Below, one piece after another: positions 1 to 8,710 of a stretch of DNA of 64,000 nucleotides (position 1 is the stretch's first letter; each line of letters opens with the position of its first letter). Position numbers and translations under genes: made by a program. The stretch comes from CAVZZG01 sp963779685 (GTDB lineage: Bacteria; Actinomycetota; Thermoleophilia; Gaiellales; F1-60-MAGs149), in the NCBI GenBank assembly GCA_963779685.1, contig CAVZZG010000003.1, forward strand, positions 1,984,001 to 2,048,000, written 5' to 3'. The notes below the pieces were generated by a model. It had not been told where the DNA came from and made no database searches. It saw only the letters and a list, made by a program, of their open reading frames with translations.

Positions 1-22
1 AGATGGCGGAGGACCCGATCTG

Positions 23-1213
23 ATGGCGATCGCCGTTCGCGACGTGGAGCCCGACGAGCACGAGGCGTTCCTCGACTGCCACCTCGCCGGGCAGGCCTAC
101 AGCTACGACGATGAGCGCCGCGCCCAGGTTCTCCGCGACCTCGCACAACCCGGGCTGCGCCGGATCGGGGCGTACGAGGACGGTGCGCTGATCGGTGTCG
201 GTCTCGACTTCGTCACCGACCTGACGATGCCGGGCGGCACGCAGATCCCGGTCGGGGCCCTGACATGGGTCGCGGTGCTGCCGACCCATCGCCGCCGCGG
301 CGCGATGCGGGCCTTGATCGCCGCGCACCACGACGGATACCGGGAGCGCGGCCTGGCCGCTGGCACCCTGCTCGCCGCCCGCTCGTCGCTGTACGCCAGA
401 TACGGGTACGGACCGGCCGTCTGGCAGGCGTCGCTCTCGATCGACACCCGCTACGGCGAGTTCCACGAGCCGCCGCCCGCGGGTTCGCTCGCGCTCGTCA
501 CCGCTGCCGAGATCGCCCGCGAGGGACCGGCGATCTGGCGCGCCATGCAGGTCCGTCCCGGCGCGATGGGCCGCGCGCCGGAGGACTGGTCCTGGCTGGC
601 TGCGTTTCCCGGCGAGCGGTACTTCTGCCTGTATCGCGACGAGGGTGGAACACCGCGCGGCTACGCCTCCTACAGCGTCGACGAGCGATGGACGACGCCC
701 GACCCGGCCGGCCGGGTCGAGGTGACGGAGCTGATCGCGGCCGACGGCGGCGCCGAGGCGGCCCTCTGGCGGTACCTGCTCGACCTCGATCACATCACCG
801 AGGTGCGCGCGCCGCATCGACCCACGGACGACCCGCTGCGGCACCGCCTGATCGAGCCACGCCGGCTCCGCACGAGCGAGATCCACGACCACCTGTGGCT
901 CGCTCCCTTCGACCCCGCGCGGCTGCTCACCGCCCGGAGCGCCGGGGCTCCGGGGCGCTTCGTGCTCGGCATCGACGACCTGCGACTGGCGGTCGAGGCA
1001 GATGCCGACGGCGCGATCGCGTGCGCGGCGACGGCCGCCGAGCCCGACCTGTCGGTCGACCCGTCCGGTCTCGCGACCGTCCTGCTCGGCGCGACGAGCG
1101 TCACGACCCTCGCCGCCGCAGGCCGGGCGCACGTGCGTGACGCCGCAGTCCTCCGCACCGCCGACGCGCTGTTCGCCTGGTCGCCGCAGCCCTGGTGCCC
1201 ATTGGAGTTCTGA
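23..1213 (+). CDS. eis: Eis-like GNAT N-acetyltransferase
   Basis: Acetyltransferase of the Eis type, which transfers acetyl from acetyl-CoA to amine groups of aminoglycosides or lysine side chains; the natural substrate here is unknown. The 396-residue length fits Eis. The acetyl-CoA loop VLPTHRRRGAMRAL lies at about residues 85-98, YARYGYG near 124-130 provides the usual general-acid tyrosine, and the protein ends in Phe (PLEF), whose carboxylate serves as base in Eis. The ATG follows GGAGGA at 8-13 and overlaps a TGA at 21-23 that may end a gene outside the window. The next gene starts directly after its stop, so the two are probably co-transcribed. Confidence 0.85.
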   Translation: MAIAVRDVEPDEHEAFLDCHLAGQAYSYDDERRAQVLRDLAQPGLRRIGAYEDGALIGVGLDFVTDLTMPGGTQIPVGALTWVAVLPTHRRRGAMRALIAAHHDGYRERGLAAGTLLAARSSLYARYGYGPAVWQASLSIDTRYGEFHEPPPAGSLALVTAAEIAREGPAIWRAMQVRPGAMGRAPEDWSWLAAFPGERYFCLYRDEGGTPRGYASYSVDERWTTPDPAGRVEVTELIAADGGAEAALWRYLLDLDHITEVRAPHRPTDDPLRHRLIEPRRLRTSEIHDHLWLAPFDPARLLTARSAGAPGRFVLGIDDLRLAVEADADGAIACAATAAEPDLSVDPSGLATVLLGATSVTTLAAAGRAHVRDAAVLRTADALFAWSPQPWCPLEF

Positions 1214-2122
1214 GTGCTCGACTCGCTCGCCGCCCGCGCCGTGCCGCTGCTGCCCCGCCCGCTCGTCCGGCGCTTCGCGGCCCCGTACATCGCGGGTGAG
1301 ACATTGCCCGATGCCTGCGGCACGGTCACGCGGCTGAACGGCGAGGGCATGCGGGCCACGATCGACGTGCTCGGCGAGGAGATCGCCGACATCGCCGATG
1401 CGCAGGCCATCCAGCGCACCTACCTGAGCGTGCTCGACGCCATCGCCGCGGAGCGTCTGGACGCCGACGTCAGCCTGAAGCCGACGGCGCTGGCGCTCAA
1501 GGTCGACCGGGCCCGGTGCCGCGCGCTGATCGCCGAGGTCGCTCGCCACGCCGGCGCGCGGGGCACCGGCGTCGAGATCGACATGGAGGACTCGTCGACC
1601 ACCACCGACACGCTCACCGTGGCCCGCGAGCTCCACGAGGGCGGCGATCGGAACGTCGGCATCGTGCTCCAGGCGATGCTCTACCGCACCCTCGCCGACG
1701 TCGCGTCCCTGGCCGACGTGCGGCCGAGGATCCGCGTCGTCAAGGGCATCTACGTCGAGCCCGCGAGCGTCGCGCACACCGGCTTCGACGCCATCCGCCG
1801 CGCCTACCTGGCGACCCTCGACGGCGTGCTCGAGATCGGGGCCTATCCGGCGATCGCCACCCACGACCAGTACCTCATCGACGAGTCGATCCGCCGCGTC
1901 CGCGATGTCGGCCTCGACCGCGACGGCTACGAGTTCCAGCTCCTGCTGGGCGTCCGCCCCGGCCTCGCCGAGCGCCTCATCGCCGCGGGCCACCGCGTCC
2001 GCATCTACGTCCCCTTCGGCGAGCGCTGGTACGAGTACTCCGTCCGCCGGTTGCGCGAGAACCCGGCCCTGGCCGGGGCTGTCACGAAGGGCACCCTCGC
2101 GCGCCTCGTGCACCGCGAGTAG
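1214..2122 (+). CDS. Proline dehydrogenase (FAD-dependent)
   Basis: Oxidises L-proline to delta-1-pyrroline-5-carboxylate with FAD as acceptor. The 302-residue single-domain form is typical of Gram-positive bacteria, unlike the fused PutA. TIM-barrel motifs of the family are visible in order: DVSLKPTAL, EIDMEDSS, VVKGIYVEP, ATHDQYLI, and the substrate-binding arginine pair in WYEYSVRRLRENP near the C terminus. The GTG start at 1214 immediately follows the preceding TGA, which implies translational coupling. No pyrroline-5-carboxylate dehydrogenase gene is present in the window, so the second step must be encoded elsewhere. Confidence 0.92.
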   Translation: MLDSLAARAVPLLPRPLVRRFAAPYIAGETLPDACGTVTRLNGEGMRATIDVLGEEIADIADAQAIQRTYLSVLDAIAAERLDADVSLKPTALALKVDRARCRALIAEVARHAGARGTGVEIDMEDSSTTTDTLTVARELHEGGDRNVGIVLQAMLYRTLADVASLADVRPRIRVVKGIYVEPASVAHTGFDAIRRAYLATLDGVLEIGAYPAIATHDQYLIDESIRRVRDVGLDRDGYEFQLLLGVRPGLAERLIAAGHRVRIYVPFGERWYEYSVRRLRENPALAGAVTKGTLARLVHRE

Positions 2123-2132
2123 GCGAAACGCC

Positions 2133-2855
2133 TTACTGGGCCGTGTAGCCGCCGTCCACCACGTAGGCCTGGCCGGTGCAGAAGGAGGCGGCGTCGGAGG
2201 CGAGGAAGAGCATCATCGCGGCGACCTCCTCGGGTCGGCCGACGCGACCGAGCGGGATCATGTCGATGAGTCTGCCGAAGTTCTCGTCCGGCGCGCCGGC
2301 GGTCATCGGCGTGGCGATCGGGCCCGGTACGACGGCGTTGACGCGGATGCCGTACCGCGCATGCTCGACGGCGAGGGTGCGCGTGATCGCGAGCACCCCG
2401 CCCTTCGCGGCGGTGTAGGCGTCGGACGCGCCGGAGCCGACCCGGTAGGCGGCGACCGAGGCGACGTTGACGATGGCGCCCGCGCCCCGGCGGCGCATGG
2501 CGGGGATCGCAGAGCGCGCGCCGAGGTAGACGCTCTTCAGGTTGACGTCGAGCGTGCGCTGCCAGGCCTCTTCGGTCAGGACCGGCGACGGGCCGTCGCC
2601 CCGGCCGGCGAGGAAGAGCCCGGCGTTGGAGATCAGCACGTCGAGCCCCCCGAACCGCTCCTCGGTGGTCGCCACGGCGCGCTCGAGATCGGCCGCGACC
2701 GAGACGTCGCCGCGAACCACGGCGTCCGCCTCGGACTGCTCCAGATCGAACCCGACGGTGAGCGCCCCGGCCTCGCGGAACATCGTCGCGGCCGCGGCAC
2801 CGATCCCCGAGGCCGCGCCGGTGATGAGCGCGACCCTGCCGTCGAGCCGAATCAC
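2133..2855 (-). CDS. SDR-family oxidoreductase
   Basis: Classical short-chain dehydrogenase of 240 residues that probably oxidises an alcohol or reduces a ketone with NAD(P)(H); the substrate cannot be read from sequence. It has the Rossmann motif GAASGIGA near residues 12-19, the NAG-type SNAG motif, catalytic Ser in NVASVAAY and the YTAAK active-site pair, and it ends in a typical VDGGYTAQ tail. The GTG start is placed where it overlaps the upstream ligase stop by four bases (GTGA). It is the last gene of a five-gene minus-strand operon with two glutamine-synthetase-like ligases, so an amino-alcohol or gamma-glutamyl-amino-alcohol substrate is plausible. Confidence 0.88.
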   Translation of the reverse strand: MIRLDGRVALITGAASGIGAAAATMFREAGALTVGFDLEQSEADAVVRGDVSVAADLERAVATTEERFGGLDVLISNAGLFLAGRGDGPSPVLTEEAWQRTLDVNLKSVYLGARSAIPAMRRRGAGAIVNVASVAAYRVGSGASDAYTAAKGGVLAITRTLAVEHARYGIRVNAVVPGPIATPMTAGAPDENFGRLIDMIPLGRVGRPEEVAAMMLFLASDAASFCTGQAYVVDGGYTAQ

Positions 2856-4192
2856 GCCGTCTCGAAGTAGCGGGCGATCTCGTAGTCCGGTACCTGGGCG
2901 TTGGCGATGCCGCGGACGACGTCGGCCTCGGCCCGACGCGACACCACGAAGTGGTCGACGTACGCATCGCCGTACCACTCGCGGGCGAGAGCCGACCCAT
3001 CGAGGCAGTCTGCGGCCTCCTCGAGCGTGGTCGGGAATGCCGGCACGCTGGTGTCGAGGAACGCGCGGCCCATCGAGGGCGCCGGTGGCTCGATGCGGTT
3101 GCGGACGCCGTGGAGACCGGAGTCGAGGCAGCTCGCGATCGAGAGATAGGGGTTGAAGTCGGCCCCGGGGCGGCGGTACTCGAGGCGAGCCGAGCCGGGG
3201 TCGATCGTGATCGTGCGTATGCACGCCTGGCGGTTGTCCCAGCCCCAGGACGCGTTCGTCGGCGCCCACAGCTCGGGCGACGGGCGCCGGTAGCTATTGA
3301 CGTTCGGAGTCGAGAACGCCGACAGCTCGCGCGCGCCGGCGATGAGGCCGCCGAGGTAGTGGCGGCCCGTGTCCGAAAGCGTGTCCATCTCGCCGCCCCA
3401 GAACGCGTTCCGGCCATCGCGGAGCAGCGACTGGTGCAGGTGGCCGGAGGAGCCCGACTGGCTCGTGTCCCACTTGGCGATGAAGCTGGCGACCTTGCCG
3501 TGGCGCTTGCACAGCTCCTTGAAGGCCAGCTTGAAACGGGCCGCGGCATCGGCCGCCTGCAGCGGCGGCAGCGGCGCGATCGCACACTCGATCATGCCGA
3601 AGCCGAGCTCCGTCGACCAGCACTCGACGTCGATGCCGTAGGCGCGCAGCTGGGCGTCGGCGTCCGCCACGAAGTCGTGCATGTCCTCGAATCGCCAGAG
3701 GCTGTAGGCCTGCCACTCGCGGCCCACCGACAGCAGGTCACGCGGCCGGCCGGCGCGCAACGCCCCGTCGCCGGCCTGATCCGCGTGGAAGATGTAGATC
3801 TCGTACTCCACCCCGAACAGCGCCTGGAATCCCATCTCGTCGCAGCGCCGGACGGCCTTCTTCAGCTGCAGGCGCGGATCGACCTCGAGCGGTTCGTGCT
3901 GCTTGGTGTGCATGTCGACGATCACGGCCGACAGGTCGCGCTCCCACGGCACGTCGACCAGGGTCGACCAGTCCGGCATGCCGATCACGTCCGGGAACCC
4001 GGTCTCCTGGCCGGTGATCGGCGCCTCGAAGACGTCGTCGCGGATGGTCAGGACGTAGAAGACGTCGGAGAGCGTCGCGCCCTTGCCCTTCTTCAGCTTG
4101 GAGGCGGCGACGTACTTGCCGCGCAGGCTCCCCTCGGTGTCGGGGATCTCCACGCGAACCCGGCTCGACGTGATCTCGGGCGTCTCAGCCAC
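2852..4192 (-). CDS. Glutamine synthetase-like gamma-glutamyl-amine ligase (1 of 4)
   Basis: ATP-dependent ligase of the glutamine synthetase superfamily, 446 residues, most like the divergent actinobacterial and PuuA-type enzymes that join glutamate to amines. Visible family motifs are FGVEYEIYIF (metal-binding Glu), the ATP/metal segment SGSSGHLHQSL, NSYRRPSPELWAP and the glutamate-binding RLEYRRPGADFNPYL. The N-terminal beta-grasp is short and there is no adenylylation motif NLYDLP, which argues against nitrogen-assimilating GlnA. The GTG start follows a strong GGAGGAGAG ribosome site and overlaps the upstream gene by eight bases. The actual amine is unknown; its operon partners are SDR dehydrogenases and a second such ligase. 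Confidence 0.85.
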   Translation of the reverse strand: MAETPEITSSRVRVEIPDTEGSLRGKYVAASKLKKGKGATLSDVFYVLTIRDDVFEAPITGQETGFPDVIGMPDWSTLVDVPWERDLSAVIVDMHTKQHEPLEVDPRLQLKKAVRRCDEMGFQALFGVEYEIYIFHADQAGDGALRAGRPRDLLSVGREWQAYSLWRFEDMHDFVADADAQLRAYGIDVECWSTELGFGMIECAIAPLPPLQAADAAARFKLAFKELCKRHGKVASFIAKWDTSQSGSSGHLHQSLLRDGRNAFWGGEMDTLSDTGRHYLGGLIAGARELSAFSTPNVNSYRRPSPELWAPTNASWGWDNRQACIRTITIDPGSARLEYRRPGADFNPYLSIASCLDSGLHGVRNRIEPPAPSMGRAFLDTSVPAFPTTLEEAADCLDGSALAREWYGDAYVDHFVVSRRAEADVVRGIANAQVPDYEIARYFETA

Positions 4193-5018
4193 CTCTCCTC
4201 CTTCCGACCCGCTCGAACGCCTCGTCGGGCACGAGTGCGGGATCGCGGTAGACGGTCCACCTGCAGGGGGCACCCGGGAGCGTGGGCGGGTCGATGACCC
4301 GCGCCGGGTACCCGAAGTCGTCGATCGGGGTCAGCTGCTGCAGCACGCAGCAGTGGACGCAGTACGCGCACACGCCCGGGGTGTTCCAGGCGAAGTCGTG
4401 ACGGCCCTTGACCGTGCGGTGGCGGCCGCCGGCGAGTACCTGGCCGCCAGAGCCGCAGGGGGCGAACTCGAGCTCGACCCGGTCGTCGTGCTCCCGCACC
4501 CGAACCTCGCCGCGGCGCCGCGGCCCCCCGAGGTGCCCGTGCATGCCGTCGATGGCGACCTCGAGCAGCCGGCGCGCGGACTCCGGCCACGGCCGGTCGG
4601 GCCCGTAGGTCGCGCGGTAGAAGGCGATGCCGTCGTCCTGCAGCTCGGTCCAGAGCTCGCCGAGCCGCTCCTCGCCGAGTACGCCCGCGGCATCGTCGAC
4701 CAGGCCGGCGACCTGCTCGAGGTGGGCGTCGTGCGATCCGCGCCAGATCTCGAGCAGGGCGTCGAGATCCGTCGAGTCGTCGAAATGCAGGCAGCCGTCA
4801 CAGAACGCCTGCCAGGCCCGGTCGAACGGCGCGGGATCCGGCGGGGTGCGGCCGAGGAGCCGCGGGATGCGCAGGCTCCAGTCGGTGTAGAGCTCGTGGA
4901 TCTCCTCGGCCTCGGCGGGGAGCTGGCGGGCCAGTGCCGCCGCCTCGTCGTGGCGTCCGGCAGCGCGAGCCCGCTCGATCCGGTCCGGCGTCGCGACGGC
5001 GCGCTCGGCCCAGGTCAC
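4185..5018 (-). CDS. Uncharacterised Cys-rich protein in ligase operon
   Basis: I do not recognise this 277-residue protein. The N-terminal two thirds is probably helical and acidic. A pair of cysteines (FCDGC, residues 73 and 76) and a tight cluster near the C terminus (CAYCVHCC, residues 217-224), with further Cys at 188 and 252, could form a Zn or Fe-S site. The segment FAWNTPGVCAYC followed by PIDDFGYPARVIDPP looks like a conserved catalytic or binding region. There is no signal peptide or membrane segment, so it is cytosolic. GTGA overlap with the SDR gene upstream and an eight-base overlap with the ligase downstream tie it firmly to the amine operon. Confidence 0.7.
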   Translation of the reverse strand: MTWAERAVATPDRIERARAAGRHDEAAALARQLPAEAEEIHELYTDWSLRIPRLLGRTPPDPAPFDRAWQAFCDGCLHFDDSTDLDALLEIWRGSHDAHLEQVAGLVDDAAGVLGEERLGELWTELQDDGIAFYRATYGPDRPWPESARRLLEVAIDGMHGHLGGPRRRGEVRVREHDDRVELEFAPCGSGGQVLAGGRHRTVKGRHDFAWNTPGVCAYCVHCCVLQQLTPIDDFGYPARVIDPPTLPGAPCRWTVYRDPALVPDEAFERVGRRRGG

Positions 5019-5725
5019 CGGTTCACCTGCCCGAGCCCCATGCCGCCGTCGACGAGCAGCGTCTGCCCGGTGACGTACCGGGCCGCGTCGGAGGCGAGGA
5101 AGACCACCACGTCGGCGATGTCCTCGGGCTGGCCCCAGCGCGCCAGCGGGATCACGCTCAGGCACCACGCCTCGGCAGATGCCGCCATGCCGTCGGTCAG
5201 GCGAGTCCGGATCAGTCCCGGCGCGACGGCGTTCACGCGGATGCCGCGCGCTGCGAGCTCCACCGCCAGCGTCTCCGTGAGCGACTTCAGCGCCGCCTTG
5301 GTCGAGGCGTAGATCGACGTCGTCCGGCCCGCCGAGGCGACCACCGAGACCGACTCCAGCGACACGATGTTGACCACCGCGGCGCCCGCCGGCATGCGGT
5401 CGACGAGGCCCTGAACCAGGAACAGGGGCGCGCGTGCGTTGACGGCGTAGACCGCATCCCACGTCGCGAGCTCGTAGTCGCCGAAGCGCTGCGGCTCGAC
5501 GATGCCGGCGGCGTTGACGAGCACGTCCACGACCGGGCACGCCGCTCGCACGCCCGCGATCGCGGCCTCCACGTCCGTCAGATCGCAGCGCACGAACCGG
5601 CCGGGGGCGCCGGGCGGTGGCTCTGCGATGTCCGCGCAGACGACGTCGTGGCCGGCCGCGGCGAGCGCCGACACGCAGGCGGCGCCGATGCCGCCGCTGC
5701 CCCCGGTGACCAGAGCTAGGCCCAC
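5015..5725 (-). CDS. SDR-family oxidoreductase
   Basis: Short-chain dehydrogenase of 236 residues, NAD(P)-dependent, substrate unknown. It starts almost directly in the first beta strand (VGLALVTGGSGGIGA), has VNAAG, the catalytic serine in NIVSLESVSVV and the YASTK active site, and ends VDGGMGLGQVNR. The GTG start is set by the ten-base overlap with the upstream ligase gene and by the missing room for more N-terminal sequence. It sits between ligase 2 and the Cys-rich protein in the five-gene minus operon, which suggests a dehydrogenation step on a ligase product. Confidence 0.87.
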   Translation of the reverse strand: MGLALVTGGSGGIGAACVSALAAAGHDVVCADIAEPPPGAPGRFVRCDLTDVEAAIAGVRAACPVVDVLVNAAGIVEPQRFGDYELATWDAVYAVNARAPLFLVQGLVDRMPAGAAVVNIVSLESVSVVASAGRTTSIYASTKAALKSLTETLAVELAARGIRVNAVAPGLIRTRLTDGMAASAEAWCLSVIPLARWGQPEDIADVVVFLASDAARYVTGQTLLVDGGMGLGQVNR

Positions 5726-7008
5726 TCGAATCCCCGTCGCAGCTCGATCTCGGAGACCTCCCGTGCGTACAGGGCCAGCTCGTGACCGGCCATCACCGCC
5801 AGCGTGTCGACCACCAGGTCGCCGAAGGTCTCCCGTGCCCAGGTGCTCGCCGACCAGCGGGCGATGGCGTCGCGCAGGTTGTCGGGCAGGTTGCCGACCT
5901 CGGCGGCCGTCGCCGAGCCCGCGACGAACGGCTCGGCACCGGAGGCGAGGCCCTCGAGGCCGGCGGCGACGACCGCCGCCAGCACCAGGTACGGGTTGCC
6001 GTCGGCGCCGGGGATCCGGTACTCGAGGTTGCGGGTGGGGCCGTGGCCGCACATCCGGAACGGCACCGTTCGGCCCTCGAGCCCGTAGTCCAGCGCCGCC
6101 GTCACGAAGTTCTCCGGATCGAGGCGCTTGAACGAGTTGACGTACGGGCAGACGAGCAGCATGAACTCCGGCGCCCGGCGCATGACGCCGCCGACGAAGC
6201 TGCGGCCCGCGGGCGAGAGGCCGGCGCCGTCCGGGTCGAACAGGTTCAGGCCGGCGTCGTCGGCGAGCGAGATGTGGACGTGGCCGCTCGAGCCCATGTC
6301 GGTGTGGCCAAGCCGGGCCATGAACGTCGCCGACAGGCCGTGCTGGGCGGCGATCTCCTTCGTGAACAGCTTGAACAGCGCAGCCCGGTCGGCGGCCGTC
6401 AGCGCGTCGCAGGGCTCGATCGTCAGCTCGTACTGCCCGTGGCCCATCTCCGACTTGACCGACTCGATGGGGATGTCGGCGGCCACCAGCGACCGCCGCA
6501 GTTCACCGAGCAGCCCCTCGTCGCGATCCGCGCGGTAGAGACCGTAGTCCTGATGCGATCGGTGCAGCGGCTCGAGGTCGCGATAGCCCTTCGCCCGTGC
6601 CGTCTCGTAGGAGTCGGCGTACAGGTAGAACTCGTACTCGAGCGTGGCCCACGGGATCACCCCGGCCGCGGCGGCGGCCTCCATCTGGCGGCGCAGCACG
6701 TTGCGCGGCGAGATCTCGACCGGCCGCTGCGGGTTCCACCAGAGGTCGGCGAGGACGATCCCGCCGCCCTCGATGTGCGGCATCGACCGCAGCGTCGACA
6801 TGTCGGGCACGGCGGCCATGTCGGCCCAGCCGTTCTGCTCGCCGATCTCGGGGAAGCCCTCGAGGACGTTCTGCTCGTCGTCGTAGACGAAGATCGAGCA
6901 ACTGATCTCGATCTCATCGCCGGCACGGGCCGCCGGCACGCGCTTGCCCATCAGCTTTCCCTGCAGGTCTGGCGTGCAGATGGCGACGGAGTCGAAGGAG
7001 CCGGTCAC
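5716..7008 (-). CDS. Glutamine synthetase-like gamma-glutamyl-amine ligase (2 of 4)
   Basis: Second divergent glutamine-synthetase-family ligase, 430 residues, first gene of the five-gene minus operon. The family signatures are complete: LEYEFYLYADS (metal Glu), EMGHGQYELTIEP, GSSGHVHISL, NSFKRLDPENFV and RNLEYRIPGADGNPYL. It differs strongly from the first ligase, so the two probably use different amines rather than being a recent duplication. I chose the GTG at 7008, in front of TGSFDSVAICTPDLQGK; no good ribosome site is visible there, and a start a few codons upstream (a TTG in frame) is possible. It diverges from the esterase operon across 65 bp. Confidence 0.83.
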   Translation of the reverse strand: MTGSFDSVAICTPDLQGKLMGKRVPAARAGDEIEISCSIFVYDDEQNVLEGFPEIGEQNGWADMAAVPDMSTLRSMPHIEGGGIVLADLWWNPQRPVEISPRNVLRRQMEAAAAAGVIPWATLEYEFYLYADSYETARAKGYRDLEPLHRSHQDYGLYRADRDEGLLGELRRSLVAADIPIESVKSEMGHGQYELTIEPCDALTAADRAALFKLFTKEIAAQHGLSATFMARLGHTDMGSSGHVHISLADDAGLNLFDPDGAGLSPAGRSFVGGVMRRAPEFMLLVCPYVNSFKRLDPENFVTAALDYGLEGRTVPFRMCGHGPTRNLEYRIPGADGNPYLVLAAVVAAGLEGLASGAEPFVAGSATAAEVGNLPDNLRDAIARWSASTWARETFGDLVVDTLAVMAGHELALYAREVSEIELRRGFEWA

Positions 7009-7020
7009 GGTGGTGGAAGC

Positions 7021-7049
7021 TTGACGCAACGAGCATTGGATCCTAACGT
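7021..7049 (+). promoter_or_regulatory. Predicted sigma-70-type promoter of the esterase operon
   Basis: TTGACG at 7021-7026 and TAACGT at 7044-7049 are separated by 17 bases and lie 24 bases before the GTG at 7074. An AAGGAGGT ribosome site at 7063-7070 follows, so this is a conventional leadered start. It was found by eye and has not been tested. Confidence 0.5.
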
Positions 7050-7073
7050 AGACCAATCGCCGAAGGAGGTGAC

Positions 7074-7997
7074 GTGGCGCTCGACCCCGTCGCGAAGCAA
7101 CTGCTCGACGACTTCATCGCCTCCGGGCGGCCGAATGCGCACCTGCTCCCCGTCGCCCAGGCGCGGGCGAACTTCGAGGCCCTGTTCGAGGGCCTGCGTC
7201 CCGGCGAGGACGTCGCCGCGGTCGCCGATCACGCCATCCCGGTGGCCGGCGGCACGATCCCGGCCCGCTCGTACCGGCCGAGCCACCAGTCCGGCCTCGG
7301 GCTCGCCGTCTACTTCCACGGCGGCGGCTGGCTGCTCGGCAGCGTCGAGTCGCACGACACCATCTGCCGCTCGCTCGCCAACGCCTCGGGTTGCGTGATC
7401 CTGAACGTCGGCTACCGGTGCGCGCCCGAGGCGCGCTTCCCGACCGCCGTCGACGACGCCTATGCGGCGACCGTCTGGGCGGCCGGGAACGCAGCGGCGC
7501 TCGGCGCCGACGCCGGCCGGCTGGCGATCGCCGGCGACAGCGCGGGTGGCAACCTGGCGGCGGTCGTCTGCCAGCTCGCCCGCGACCGGGGCGGGCCGAC
7601 GCTGCGCTTCCAGCTGCTGGTCTACCCCGTGACCTCGGCCGATCTCTCCACCGGCTTCGACATGACCTACGAGGGCTACTTCCTGTACCGCGACGAGATG
7701 CAATGGCACCAGGACCACTACTTCTCCTCGCCCGGCGACGGCGCGGACCCGCGCGTCTCACCGCTGGCGGGCGACCTCGCCGGCCTGCCGCCGTCCCAGA
7801 TCCAGTCGGCCGAGTGCGACCCCCTGCACGTCCAGGCAGAGGCGTACCGTGACGGCCTCCGAGCGGCCGGCGGAACGGTCGACTACCGGGTCTACGAGGG
7901 CATGATCCACGGCTACTTCGGGCTCGAGTCGGTGTTCGCGACCGCGAAGGACGCGATGCAGGATGCCGGGCGAGCGCTCAGGGAGGGAACGGCATGA
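7074..7997 (+). CDS. Alpha/beta hydrolase, HSL/acetyl-esterase family
   Basis: Carboxylester hydrolase of the hormone-sensitive-lipase family, 307 residues, cytosolic. The oxyanion motif HGGGW is at about residues 81-85, the nucleophile serine is in GDSAGGNLA near 160, the acid is in AECDPLHV near 247, and the histidine is in EGMIHGYFG near 276. It is the first gene of a three-gene plus-strand operon with an SDR and a DUF1116 protein, overlapping the SDR start by four bases. The physiological ester is unknown. The GTG start is supported by a near-perfect ribosome site a few bases upstream. Confidence 0.92.
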   Translation: MALDPVAKQLLDDFIASGRPNAHLLPVAQARANFEALFEGLRPGEDVAAVADHAIPVAGGTIPARSYRPSHQSGLGLAVYFHGGGWLLGSVESHDTICRSLANASGCVILNVGYRCAPEARFPTAVDDAYAATVWAAGNAAALGADAGRLAIAGDSAGGNLAAVVCQLARDRGGPTLRFQLLVYPVTSADLSTGFDMTYEGYFLYRDEMQWHQDHYFSSPGDGADPRVSPLAGDLAGLPPSQIQSAECDPLHVQAEAYRDGLRAAGGTVDYRVYEGMIHGYFGLESVFATAKDAMQDAGRALREGTA

Positions 7998-8710
7998 GTG
8001 ACATCGCCATCGTCACCGGCGGCGCCGGCGGCATCGGGCAGGCGATCAACCGGCGGCTGGTCGCGGCCGGCTACAGGGTCGTCGCCGGTGATCTGGCAGC
8101 GGCCATCGCCGACGACGACCCCGCCGGGGAGGGCATCACGGCGGTCGAGATGGACGTGCGCGATCAGGGCTCGGTGGACGCCGCGGTCGCCGTGGCGACC
8201 GCGCTCGGGCAGCTCCGCGCGGTGGTGAACTGCGCGGGCCTGGTGCGGTTCACGCCGGTCGCCGAGGCGGGTGAGGCCGAGATGGAGATCCTCTGGCAGG
8301 TCAACGTGGCCGGCATGGCCCGCGTCAACAAGGCCTGCCAGGCGCACCTCGGCGAGGGCGCGGCGATCGTGAACATCGCGAGCCTGACCGGGCTGATCGG
8401 CCGGCTGACCGGCGCATCGATGTACGGCGCCACGAAGGCCGGGGTCATGGCCTACACCCGGTACCTCGCCTGCGAGCTGGCGCCTGCGGTCCGGGTCAAC
8501 TGCCTGGCGCCGGGCTACATCGCGGTCCCGATGAGCGCGTCGATGCGAGCGGTGTCGGGCGGCGAGGAGGCGCTCATCCCGACGGTCCCGCTGCGGCGGC
8601 TGGGGACCGTCGACGAGATGGCCGAGATCGTCGAGTTCCTGCTCTCGGATCGTTCGTCGTACATCAACGGCACGACGATCGTCGCCGACGGCGGCGTGAC
8701 GGCGCTCTGA
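7994..8710 (+). CDS. SDR-family oxidoreductase
   Basis: Short-chain dehydrogenase of 238 residues with GGAGGIGQ (cofactor loop), VNCAG, NIASLTG (catalytic Ser) and YGATK (Tyr/Lys). ATG overlaps the esterase stop in ATGA. An alcohol freed by the esterase could be its substrate, but this rests only on gene order. The C terminus IVADGGVTAL is typical of the family, so the gene looks intact. Confidence 0.88.
   Translation: MSDIAIVTGGAGGIGQAINRRLVAAGYRVVAGDLAAAIADDDPAGEGITAVEMDVRDQGSVDAAVAVATALGQLRAVVNCAGLVRFTPVAEAGEAEMEILWQVNVAGMARVNKACQAHLGEGAAIVNIASLTGLIGRLTGASMYGATKAGVMAYTRYLACELAPAVRVNCLAPGYIAVPMSASMRAVSGGEEALIPTVPLRRLGTVDEMAEIVEFLLSDRSSYINGTTIVADGGVTAL

Noticed and set aside
1..22. Possible end of an upstream gene (TGA at 21-23)
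   Set aside because: Only six codons would be in the window, too few to identify. It is noted in the first gene's entry instead of being called.
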